From Tissierella praeacuta DSM 18095 (GTDB taxonomy: Bacteria; Bacillota; Clostridia; Tissierellales; Tissierellaceae), in contig NZ_FQTY01000002.1 of NCBI RefSeq assembly GCF_900128955.1, forward strand, positions 1 through 64,000: 64,000 nucleotides of DNA, written 5' to 3'. The first letter of the stretch is position 1. Each line of letters begins with the position of its first letter. The notes under the pieces were generated by a model, which was not told the origin of the DNA, searched no databases, and worked only from the letters and a program-made list of their open reading frames with translations. The position numbers were made by a program, and so were the translations under genes. Of the stretch, positions 56,402 through 64,000 are shown piece after piece.

Positions 56402-56836
56402 ATGCACTTTATAGATAAAGACTCTTTATATTATATGTTCTTGGAAATACAAAAACTTCATTATAATCGTTCTCTGCTTCTTCTTGATGAAATAGGAGTA
56501 TATCCAGGGCAGCCACATTTGTTATTTATTCTAAATAAAATGGGTGGGCAGAGTCAAAAAGAACTGGCAGAAAAATTAAATGTAAAGCCTTCAACTATTA
56601 CGATAATGCTGAAGAGAATGGAAAAGACAAATTTAGTAGAGCGTAAACAAGATGACAAGGATCAAAGAATATCTAGAGTATATATTACTGAAGAAGGAAG
56701 GAAAATATGTAAAAGATCTAAAGAAATATTAGGTATATTGGAAGAAGAGTGTTTTGGAAATCTTTCCTTAGAAGATAAGGAAAATTTAAAGAGATTATTT
56801 CTGCAGATTAGGGATAATCTTAAAAATAATAAATGA
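56402..56836 (+). CDS. MarR family transcriptional regulator
   Basis: 144 residues with a winged helix (QSQKELAEKLNVKPSTITIMLKRMEKTNLVERKQDDKDQR) flanked by dimerisation helices. An open frame upstream adds 24 residues across the promoter and is not used; TAGGAGG before the ATG at 56402 sets the start. It is the first gene of an operon with two ABC exporters, as in BmrCD, LmrCD and EfrCD loci, and likely represses it until a drug or metabolite is sensed. Confidence 0.93.
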   Translation: MHFIDKDSLYYMFLEIQKLHYNRSLLLLDEIGVYPGQPHLLFILNKMGGQSQKELAEKLNVKPSTITIMLKRMEKTNLVERKQDDKDQRISRVYITEEGRKICKRSKEILGILEEECFGNLSLEDKENLKRLFLQIRDNLKNNK

Positions 56837-56865
56837 AAAGGGATGAAATAGAGTAGGAGGCAAAT

Positions 56866-59082
56866 ATGTTAAAGTTATTTAGAGAGTTTAAGCCATTTAC
56901 TATATTAATAATTATCATAATAGGTTTATTATTATTTCAAGCTAGTATGGAATTAGCACTTCCTGATTATATGTCAAATATAGTAAATGTAGGAATACAA
57001 CAAAATGGAATAGAAGATATAGTGCCTAAAGTTATTAGGGCAGGAGAATTGGAAAAAGTTAAGATGTTTTTAAATGAAGATGAAAGAAATTTATTATATA
57101 GTAGCTATAGACTGATAAATAAGGAAGATTTAACTGAAAGGGAATATAAAGATTTTGTAAATAAATATCCATTATTAGAAAAAGAAGAACTATATATTTT
57201 AAATACAAAATCTAAAGAAGATATTGAAAAAATGAATTCTTTTTTAGGTAAGCCAATGCTTATTATATGGGGAATAGAAAATGGAGCTTCCCTTCCTTTT
57301 GCGAATCTTCCTGAGGAAACAGATCCTTTTATGGTGTTAAAGAATTTACCCAAAGAACAGCTTAATGCTATGAAAAGTGGAATTGATGAGCAGTTTAAAA
57401 ATCTGCCCGAAACAATGATAAATCAGTCTGCAACAAATTATATTAAATCAGAATATGAAACCATAGGAATAAATATGAGAAAAACTCAATCTAATTATAT
57501 TTTGTACACTGGTGGAGTAATGCTATTTATTGCCCTTTTAAGTATGGCAGCATCAATAAGTGTAGGATTTATATCTGCTAGGGTTTCAGCAAGTTTAGGC
57601 AGAAACCTAAGGGATAAGGTGTTCAGACAAGTAACTGCCTTTTCAAATAGTGAATTTGATGATTTTTCAACAGCTTCCTTAATAACTAGAAGTACAAATG
57701 ATATACAGCAGGTACAAATGTTTAGTATGTTAATGCTTAGGATGGTATTTTATGCACCAATACTTGGAGTTGGAGGAATTATAAGAGCTCTTAGAACAAA
57801 TACTTCAATGGCATGGATAGTTGCAGTAGGAGTTATGGCTATTTTAACCTTAGTTATAGTTATTTTCTCCATAGCTATGCCAAGATTTAAAAAGCTACAG
57901 AAGTTAGTAGATAGGGTTAATCTTGTAATGAGAGAATCTCTCAATGGGCTTATGGTAATAAGGGCTTTTAATACTCAAGGATTTGAAGAAAAGAAATTTG
58001 ACAATGCAAATAATGATTTAACAAAGACTAATCTATTTGTATCAAGAATAATGACTACTATGATGCCTACTATGATGTTTATTATGAATGGTATTATGCT
58101 CCTTATCATATGGGTAGGAGCCCATGAAATAGATAAAGGTGCGATACAAGTAGGAGATATGATGGCATTTATGCAGTATACAATGCAGATAATCATGTCA
58201 TTCTTTATGCTATCAATGGTTTCAATAATACTTCCAAGGGCTTCCGTATCGGCAGGGAGAATTGCGGAGGTATTAAATAAAGAGCTTACAATTAAAGAAG
58301 CTGAAAACCTTAAAGAATTTAATAAAGATGTTAAAGGATTATTGGAATTTAAAAATGTAAGTTTTAAATATCCTATGGCAGAGGAATATGTTTTAAAAGA
58401 TATATCCTTTATAGCAATGCCAGGAGAGACTACAGCTTTTATTGGAAGTACAGGAAGTGGAAAATCGACCCTTATTAATCTTATTCCAAGATTTTATGAT
58501 GTTACAGAGGGAGAGATTCTTCTTGATGGTATAAATATAAGGGATATAAAACTCCATGATTTAAGAGAAAAAATAGGATATGTTCCTCAAAAGGGAGTTT
58601 TATTTACAGGAACTATAGAAAGCAATTTAAAATATGGAAAAAATTCTGGAGTTAGTGATGAAGATATTTTAAAAGCTATAGAAATATCTCAAGCTAAAGA
58701 ATTTATAGATGAAAAGGATAAAGGTATTTTATCTGAAATATCTCAGGAAGGAACTAATATTTCTGGAGGTCAAAGGCAAAGACTTTCAATTGCTAGGGCA
58801 TTAGTCAAGAAACCAGAAATATTTATCTTTGATGATAGTTTTTCAGCTCTGGATTTTAAAACTGATGCAGCTTTAAGAAAGGCAATGAGCGAAGAAATTA
58901 AAGATAGAACTTTATTAATAGTTGCACAAAGGATCAATACAATAATGAATGCTGAAAATATTATAGTTTTAGATGAGGGAAGAATCGTGGGTATGGGAAC
59001 TCATAAGGAACTTTTAAGAAATTGTGATGTTTACAGACAAATTGCTCTATCTCAACTATCAGAGGAGGAATTGGCTATATGA
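56866..59082 (+). CDS. Heterodimeric multidrug ABC exporter subunit, degenerate-site half
   Basis: 738 residues: membrane domain, then nucleotide-binding domain. A large external insert of about 150 residues lies between the first two helices (about 40-200), as in BmrD/EfrD-type subunits. The NBD has Walker A GSTGSGKST (from 526), signature SGGQRQR and a Walker B ending in Asp 656-Asp 657 where a catalytic Glu is usual. That marks the non-hydrolysing site of a heterodimer. It overlaps the partner gene by four bases and follows the MarR gene by 29. Confidence 0.92.
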   Translation: MLKLFREFKPFTILIIIIIGLLLFQASMELALPDYMSNIVNVGIQQNGIEDIVPKVIRAGELEKVKMFLNEDERNLLYSSYRLINKEDLTEREYKDFVNKYPLLEKEELYILNTKSKEDIEKMNSFLGKPMLIIWGIENGASLPFANLPEETDPFMVLKNLPKEQLNAMKSGIDEQFKNLPETMINQSATNYIKSEYETIGINMRKTQSNYILYTGGVMLFIALLSMAASISVGFISARVSASLGRNLRDKVFRQVTAFSNSEFDDFSTASLITRSTNDIQQVQMFSMLMLRMVFYAPILGVGGIIRALRTNTSMAWIVAVGVMAILTLVIVIFSIAMPRFKKLQKLVDRVNLVMRESLNGLMVIRAFNTQGFEEKKFDNANNDLTKTNLFVSRIMTTMMPTMMFIMNGIMLLIIWVGAHEIDKGAIQVGDMMAFMQYTMQIIMSFFMLSMVSIILPRASVSAGRIAEVLNKELTIKEAENLKEFNKDVKGLLEFKNVSFKYPMAEEYVLKDISFIAMPGETTAFIGSTGSGKSTLINLIPRFYDVTEGEILLDGINIRDIKLHDLREKIGYVPQKGVLFTGTIESNLKYGKNSGVSDEDILKAIEISQAKEFIDEKDKGILSEISQEGTNISGGQRQRLSIARALVKKPEIFIFDDSFSALDFKTDAALRKAMSEEIKDRTLLIVAQRINTIMNAENIIVLDEGRIVGMGTHKELLRNCDVYRQIALSQLSEEELAI

Positions 59083-60926
59083 GTGAAAGAAATATAAAAA
59101 GTGGAAGACGAGGAGGACCAATGGGGCAGGGACCAATTGGAGGAAGATTTGAAAAACCTAAGGATTTTAAAGGAACTTTTTCAAAACTTCTAGAATATTT
59201 AAGACCCTATAGGTTGAGATTAATTACAGTAGTAATGTTTGCTATAGGAAGTACTATTTTTACCATAAGAGCACCTAAGATACTTGGTAAAGCTACAACT
59301 AAAATATTTGAAGGATTAATAAGTAAAATATCTGGTGCAAAAGATGGGGGAATAGATTTTCAGTATATATTAAATATAATTTTACTCTTAATAGGATTAT
59401 ATATATTATCAGCCTTGTTTGCCTTTATACAGGGCTTCATTGTTACAGGTGTGGCACAAAAAGTATCCTATAATTTAAGAAAAGATATATCTCAAAAGGT
59501 TAATAGACTTCCTCTTAAATATTTTGACTTGGTATCCCATGGAGATGTATTGTCAAGGGTTACAAATGATGTAGATACAGTAAGTCAGTCATTAAATCAA
59601 AGTATGAGTCAGATAATAACTTCTACTACTACTTTAATAGGTGTTCTTATTATGATGTTTTCCATATCTTGGCAAATGACTATTTCTGCAATACTTATAT
59701 TACCTGTTTCTATGATTTTAGTCATGACAGTAGTTAAAAAATCGCAGAAATATTTTAAGGAACAGCAAAGCTCCCTTGGGAAAGTAAATGGTCATATAGA
59801 AGAAGTTTATGGAGGTCATAATATAATGAAGGCCTTCAATGCAGAGGAAGAGGTAATTGGAAAATTTAGTAGAATTAATGGTGAGCTTTATAAATCTGCT
59901 TGGAAAGCACAATTTATTTCTGGTATGATGATGCCTATCATGAATTTTATCGGCAATATTGGCTATGTAGTAGTTTCTGTTCTAGGAGGATGGTATGCTA
60001 TTAGAAAGAAAATTGAAGTAGGAGATATACTTTCCTTTATTCAATATATAAGAAACTTTACTCAGCCAATAACTCAAGTGGCTCAAATATCCAATGTACT
60101 TCAATCTACAGTTGCTGCAGCTGAAAGAGTATTTGAATTTTTAGAAGAAGAGGAAGAAACTAAGGAGTCAGAAGTACCTATTAAATTGGAAGAAGTAGAA
60201 GGAAGAGTAAGATTTGAGAATATTAAGTTTGGATATAATGAAGACAAGATAATAATTAATAACTTTTCAAGTGATATAAAACCAGGGCAAAAAGTAGCCA
60301 TAGTAGGGCCTACAGGAGCAGGTAAGACTACTATAGTTAAGCTTCTTATGAGGTTTTACGATTTGAATGAAGGCAGAATACTCATAGATGGTTACGATAT
60401 AAATGATTTTACAAGGAAGGATTTAAGAGATAATTTTGGGATGGTTCTTCAAGATACGTGGTTATTTAGTGGAACTATTATGGAAAATATAAGATATGGC
60501 AGGTTAGATGCAACAGATGAAGAAGTAATACAGGCTTCCAAATCAGCCCATGCTCATAGGTTTATACAAACTTTGCCAGAGGGATATAATATGGTGATAA
60601 ATGAAGAAGCTAACAATATATCTCAAGGACAGAAACAACTCTTAACTATAGCAAGAGCTATTCTTTCAGATCCTAAAATTCTTATTTTAGACGAAGCAAC
60701 TTCTTCTGTAGATACTAGAACAGAAATATTGATACAAAGAGCCATGAAAAACCTTATGAAGGGAAGGACGGCCTTTATAATTGCTCATAGACTTTCAACC
60801 ATTAGAGATGCAGACTTAATCCTTGTTATGAAAGATGGGGATATAATAGAGAAAGGTAACCATGAAGAGCTTCTAAGACAGAATGGATTCTATGCAGAAT
60901 TATATAATAGTCAGTTTGCAGCTTAA
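59079..60926 (+). CDS. Heterodimeric multidrug ABC exporter subunit, catalytic half
   Basis: 615 residues with a Gly/Arg-rich N terminus, six membrane helices and an NBD. Walker A is GPTGAGKTT. The signature is the altered SQGQ (from residue 515) instead of SGGQ, and Walker B has canonical Asp 538-Glu 539 (ILDEATSSVD). With the partner's normal signature and Asp-for-Glu change, this makes one complete and one degenerate ATP site, as in BmrCD and TM287/288. Expected to export drugs or lipophilic compounds. Confidence 0.93.
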   Translation: MSERNIKSGRRGGPMGQGPIGGRFEKPKDFKGTFSKLLEYLRPYRLRLITVVMFAIGSTIFTIRAPKILGKATTKIFEGLISKISGAKDGGIDFQYILNIILLLIGLYILSALFAFIQGFIVTGVAQKVSYNLRKDISQKVNRLPLKYFDLVSHGDVLSRVTNDVDTVSQSLNQSMSQIITSTTTLIGVLIMMFSISWQMTISAILILPVSMILVMTVVKKSQKYFKEQQSSLGKVNGHIEEVYGGHNIMKAFNAEEEVIGKFSRINGELYKSAWKAQFISGMMMPIMNFIGNIGYVVVSVLGGWYAIRKKIEVGDILSFIQYIRNFTQPITQVAQISNVLQSTVAAAERVFEFLEEEEETKESEVPIKLEEVEGRVRFENIKFGYNEDKIIINNFSSDIKPGQKVAIVGPTGAGKTTIVKLLMRFYDLNEGRILIDGYDINDFTRKDLRDNFGMVLQDTWLFSGTIMENIRYGRLDATDEEVIQASKSAHAHRFIQTLPEGYNMVINEEANNISQGQKQLLTIARAILSDPKILILDEATSSVDTRTEILIQRAMKNLMKGRTAFIIAHRLSTIRDADLILVMKDGDIIEKGNHEELLRQNGFYAELYNSQFAA

Positions 60927-60946
60927 TATACAGTAAATATATTAAA

Positions 60947-60996
60947 ATAAAATTCACTCTTAAAGGTAATAAATGACTTTAAGGGTGAATTTTTTA
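60947..60996 (+). terminator. Terminator of the ABC exporter operon
   Basis: AAAATTCACTCTTAAAG pairs with CTTTAAGGGTGAATTTT (one mismatch), followed by a T-run. Confidence 0.85.
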
Positions 60997-61077
60997 CATT
61001 TTTTCAATAAAAAAATATTGCTAAAATTATTTTGAAGGAGTAAAATATTTTTGTTGAATATTAGAAAGGATGGTCAG

Positions 61078-61881
61078 ATGAGATTAATTACATTTAACCC
61101 TTTTAGAACTATGGGTATTCCTAAGGTTACCTATATTAAACCTGAAAATATGTTTAAAGAAATAGAGAAGATAAAAGAAGCAGACTATATATTATTTCCT
61201 GAATACTGGCAAGTAAATACTTTGGTTTATGGACTAAAAAAGAAGATATTTCCAAATATTAACACATATCAGCTAGGACATAATAAAATAGAAACAACTA
61301 GGGTATTACAAGCAATATTTCCTGAAAATGTACCATATACACAAATATTAAGTAAGGATAGTGGAAATATAGAAATAATAGAAGAAGAATTTGGATATCC
61401 ATTGGTTGCTAAGGAAATAAAAAATTCCATGGGAAGAGGAGTATTTCTTATAGAAAATAGAAAAGAACTTAAATCCTATATAGAGAATAATGAATTTTTA
61501 TATATTCAAGAAAGACTTCCTATAGATAGGGATTTGAGAATAGTCTATGTAGGAGATAAGGTAATAGGTGCTTATTGGAGGATTGCTGGAGAAGGTCAGT
61601 TTCACAATAATATTGCAAAGGGTGCATCCTATGATTATGATAATATTCCAAAGGAAGCTATTGATTTAGTAGAGAATATAGCAAGGGAATTAAATATAAA
61701 TCATGCAGGATTTGATGTAGTAGTAGCTCATAATAAATTATATATTTTAGAATATAATGTGATGTTTGGTAATGAAGGTCTAAGAAATATGGGAATTAAT
61801 GTAGAAGAATACATTAGTGAATATATAAATAATGACCCGGATTTTACACCAAGCAATCCAACATTTCCAAGAGCCTCTTAA
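61078..61881 (+). CDS. ATP-grasp protein (RimK-like)
   Basis: About 267 residues. The C-terminal two-thirds is an ATP-grasp fold: YPLVAKEIKNSMGRGVFLI (ATP-binding Lys and glycine loop), IQERLPIDRDLRIVYVGDKVIGAYWR, and LYILEYNVMFGNEGL (metal Glu and Asn). It is closest to RimK/glutathione-synthetase-like amide-bond ligases that add amino acids to a carboxylate. The N-terminal domain (MRLITFNPFRTMGIPKVTYIK) is not recognised. An ATG after AAAGGATGGTCAG is preferred to a TTG at 61051. No peptide substrate gene is adjacent. Confidence 0.8.
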   Translation: MRLITFNPFRTMGIPKVTYIKPENMFKEIEKIKEADYILFPEYWQVNTLVYGLKKKIFPNINTYQLGHNKIETTRVLQAIFPENVPYTQILSKDSGNIEIIEEEFGYPLVAKEIKNSMGRGVFLIENRKELKSYIENNEFLYIQERLPIDRDLRIVYVGDKVIGAYWRIAGEGQFHNNIAKGASYDYDNIPKEAIDLVENIARELNINHAGFDVVVAHNKLYILEYNVMFGNEGLRNMGINVEEYISEYINNDPDFTPSNPTFPRAS

Positions 61882-61896
61882 TAGAGGCTTTTTTAT
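61872..61896 (+). terminator. Terminator at the end of the ATP-grasp gene
   Basis: AGCCTCT and AGAGGCT form a 7-bp stem with a 4-base loop that overlaps the stop codon; a T-run follows. Confidence 0.75.
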
Positions 61897-62031
61897 ATGC
61901 TTTAAAGAATTAGAGGATAAGTTTTTTTACTTCATAATCAGGAATAAATATGATAGGATAAAAGGTAGATGAGATTGTTAATTTAGATACATAATTAAGT
62001 AAGATAAAATTAGGCAATAGGAGAGTGAAAA

Positions 62032-63033
62032 ATGATATATGTAATAAATAACAGCAATGACCCTTTTTTCAATCATGCCGCAGAAGAATATTTAATGAAT
62101 AATTTTGATGATGAGGTATTTATGTTATGGATAAATAAACCATCCATATTAATAGGCAGAAATCAAAATACGGTGTCAGAAATAAATCTTGATTATGTAA
62201 AGAATAATGGAATAGAAGTGGTAAGACGTCTGTCTGGTGGGGGCACCGTATATAATGATTTTGGAAACATGAACTTTACTTTTATAACCAATAGAATTTC
62301 ATTAGAACCCCAGATAAAAAATGGGTTTGAAAAATTTGCATTGCCTGTAATAAATGCATTGCAGTCCTTAGGTGTTAATGCAATATTTACTGGCAGAAAT
62401 GATATAACCATAGATGATAAAAAATTTTCTGGTAATGCTCAATATTTTCAGAAAGATAAATTATTACATCATGGCACCCTTTTATTTGATTGTGATATGA
62501 GCAAACTATCTTTGGCACTTAAAAGTAAAGCAGTAAAATTTAAAGATAAAGGTGTTAAATCTGTAGGAGCTAGGGTGACTAATATATTTCCTCATTTAAA
62601 AAAACCTATGACTTTAGAAGATTTTAAGGAGTATCTGAAGAATTACATAATAGATGATCATAATATAGAGAATATCTATAAATTTAGTGAAGAAGATTTA
62701 AAAGAGATAAATAAAATAGCTAAGGAAAGATTTAGTACATGGGAATGGAACTATGGTAAATCTCCAGAGTATAGGTATGAAAATGCAGTAAAATATCCTA
62801 GTGGAGTAGTAGAATATAATTTAAATGTAGAAGATGGTATAATAGTAGATATATCTATCTATGGTGATTTCTTTGGAGAAGAGGATATTAAAGAGTTGGA
62901 ATTGGCTTTAATAGGGGCAAAGCATAGTATGGATGAATTAGAAAATCAATTGAAAAATATTAGTGTGGATAAATATATTAAGGGCTTATCAAATAAGGAA
63001 TTTATTAAAGGACTATTAGATATGGAGGGATAA
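62032..63033 (+). CDS. lplA: Lipoate-protein ligase A
   Basis: 333 residues with both the catalytic and the small accessory domain of LplA. The lipoyl-adenylate site [20 protein letters not shown] is intact, with the Lys in [12 protein letters not shown] later. It attaches free lipoate to the lipoyl domains of 2-oxoacid dehydrogenases or glycine cleavage protein H. Coupled to lipA two bases downstream. No lipoylated enzyme gene is in the window. Confidence 0.93.
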   Translation: MIYVINNSNDPFFNHAAEEYLMNNFDDEVFMLWINKPSILIGRNQNTVSEINLDYVKNNGIEVVRRLSGGGTVYNDFGNMNFTFITNRISLEPQIKNGFEKFALPVINALQSLGVNAIFTGRNDITIDDKKFSGNAQYFQKDKLLHHGTLLFDCDMSKLSLALKSKAVKFKDKGVKSVGARVTNIFPHLKKPMTLEDFKEYLKNYIIDDHNIENIYKFSEEDLKEINKIAKERFSTWEWNYGKSPEYRYENAVKYPSGVVEYNLNVEDGIIVDISIYGDFFGEEDIKELELALIGAKHSMDELENQLKNISVDKYIKGLSNKEFIKGLLDMEG

Positions 63034-63035
63034 AA

Positions 63036-63878
63036 ATGCATTTAAGAAAACCAGAATGGATTAGAGTGAAGATGCAAGGAGGGGATGTGTCAAATAAGGT
63101 TGATGCTTTATTATCAGATCTTTCACTAAATACAGTATGCGATGAGGCAAATTGTCCAAATAGAATGGAATGTTTTGCACGGGGTACAGCTACTTTTATG
63201 ATATTAGGCAGGAACTGTACTAGGAACTGTACTTTTTGTAATGTAACTAGGGAAATGCCAGAAGAAGTAAATCCAAAAGAACCAGAAAATGTGGCTAAGG
63301 CTGTGGACAAACTAGGTTTGAAACATGCAGTTATTACATCAGTTACTAGGGATGATTTAGAGGATCAAGGAGCTAACCAATTTGCAAAGGTTGTAGAGGA
63401 AATAAGAAAGACTAATCCAAATGTAACTATTGAACTACTTATACCTGATATGCAGGGAAATGAAGAATTAATAGATATTATAATAAACGCAGAACCAAAT
63501 ATATTAAATCACAATGTAGAAACAGTACCAGAATTATATGATGAGGTTAGACCTATGGCAATATTTGAAAGGTCAATAGAATTACTTAATTATGTAAAGA
63601 AGAAAAAGCCGGATATGAAAACTAAATCAGGTATTATGCTAGGATTAGGAGAGACTAAAGAACAAGTAATAGATGTATTTAAAAGATTGAGGGAAGTTGA
63701 TTGTGATATGCTAACATTAGGGCAATATCTGCAACCTACTACTAAGCATATTCCAGTAGTAGAATATATTACACCGCAGCAATTTGATGAATATAAGGAA
63801 ATTGCATTATCTATGGGATTTAAAAGGGTGGCATCGGCACCACTTGTTAGAAGCTCATATTATGCAGAGGATTTTTAG
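63036..63878 (+). CDS. lipA: Lipoyl synthase
   Basis: 280 residues, radical SAM. The CX3CX2C cluster is at Cys 61, 65 and 68 (CTRNCTFC). The auxiliary cluster that donates sulfur has Cys 35, 40 and 46 ([12 protein letters not shown]), and a conserved Ser occurs near the C terminus ([11 protein letters not shown]). Inserts sulfur at C6 and C8 of an octanoyl group. Starts two bases after lplA with GGAGGG inside the lplA end. Scavenging (LplA) and synthesis (LipA) are thus encoded together. Normal length. Confidence 0.95.
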   Translation: MHLRKPEWIRVKMQGGDVSNKVDALLSDLSLNTVCDEANCPNRMECFARGTATFMILGRNCTRNCTFCNVTREMPEEVNPKEPENVAKAVDKLGLKHAVITSVTRDDLEDQGANQFAKVVEEIRKTNPNVTIELLIPDMQGNEELIDIIINAEPNILNHNVETVPELYDEVRPMAIFERSIELLNYVKKKKPDMKTKSGIMLGLGETKEQVIDVFKRLREVDCDMLTLGQYLQPTTKHIPVVEYITPQQFDEYKEIALSMGFKRVASAPLVRSSYYAEDF

Positions 63879-63886
63879 AGTAGTAT

Positions 63887-63940
63887 ATTAGAAGCAAGAG
63901 ATATCAAAGCATTGATTTCTTTTGCTTCTTTTAATTTTTA
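63887..63940 (+). terminator. Terminator after lipA
   Basis: AGAAGCAAGAGATATCA pairs with TGATTTCTTTTGCTTCT with a few mismatches around a short loop, followed by T-rich sequence. The last 60 bases of the window show nothing further. Confidence 0.7.
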
Positions 63941-64000
63941 TAAGCATTTCTATAGTGGCTGATTTATCTATCAATAATATCTATTAGAATAGTATTGTGA

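Overview
The window is AT-rich, with strong AGGAGG-type ribosome binding sites, frequent GTG and TTG starts, and many hairpin-plus-T-run terminators. Its families are typical of low-GC Gram-positive bacteria: CssRS-HtrB, YchF, YczE, UPF0180, LytST, a MarR-linked heterodimeric ABC exporter and lipoprotein-type solute-binding proteins. This suggests an anaerobic, amino-acid-using Clostridia or Tissierellia-like Firmicute. The placement is inferred from sequence style; no rRNA or tRNA gene was seen.

Layout. 1-331: tail of an IS3-family insertion sequence cut by the window edge. 358-6237: a formate/nitrite channel divergent from a TetR-controlled MacB-like efflux operon. 6404-8666: a MATE exporter and two small proteins. 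8756-12035: a cobalamin riboswitch followed by btuFCD. 12086-18031: ychF, a secreted GH18 glycosidase, a DMT permease, a TtcA-like thiolase, exonuclease III and a YczE-type membrane protein. 18052-22270: cssRS with a metallo-beta-lactamase-fold protein, divergent from htrB. 22425-26996: DUF5058 protein, second membrane protein, M20 amidohydrolase and PucR regulator. 27167-30331: phosphonate-type ABC importer with fused permease. 30368-38380: ABC-F ATPase, membrane polyferredoxin, MsrB, chemoreceptor, secreted flavoprotein reductase and TetR. 38631-44062: second PucR regulator with an amidohydrolase, an M20 peptidase and an internally duplicated membrane protein. 44310-48120: poorly known membrane, lipoprotein and coiled-coil genes. 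48331-52339: LytS/LytTR pair and CstA-type transporter. 52477-55513: solitary purC, a stretch of gene remains and a second secreted flavoprotein reductase. 55586-60926: XRE and membrane-protein pair divergent from a MarR-controlled exporter. 61078-63878: ATP-grasp protein, lplA and lipA.

How it fits together. Most of the window is transport plus local regulation. Two PucR-linked modules combine metal-dependent amide hydrolases with uncharacterised membrane proteins. They look like related, undescribed uptake-and-hydrolysis systems for peptide-like or cyclic amide compounds, and are the best candidates for new biology. Two lipoprotein flavin reductases, a NapH-type polyferredoxin and a chemoreceptor suggest reduction of organic acceptors at the cell surface. 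Several perfect palindromes (1247-1279, 32833-32863, 35725-35753, 56222-56261) sit in promoter regions and are good operator candidates.
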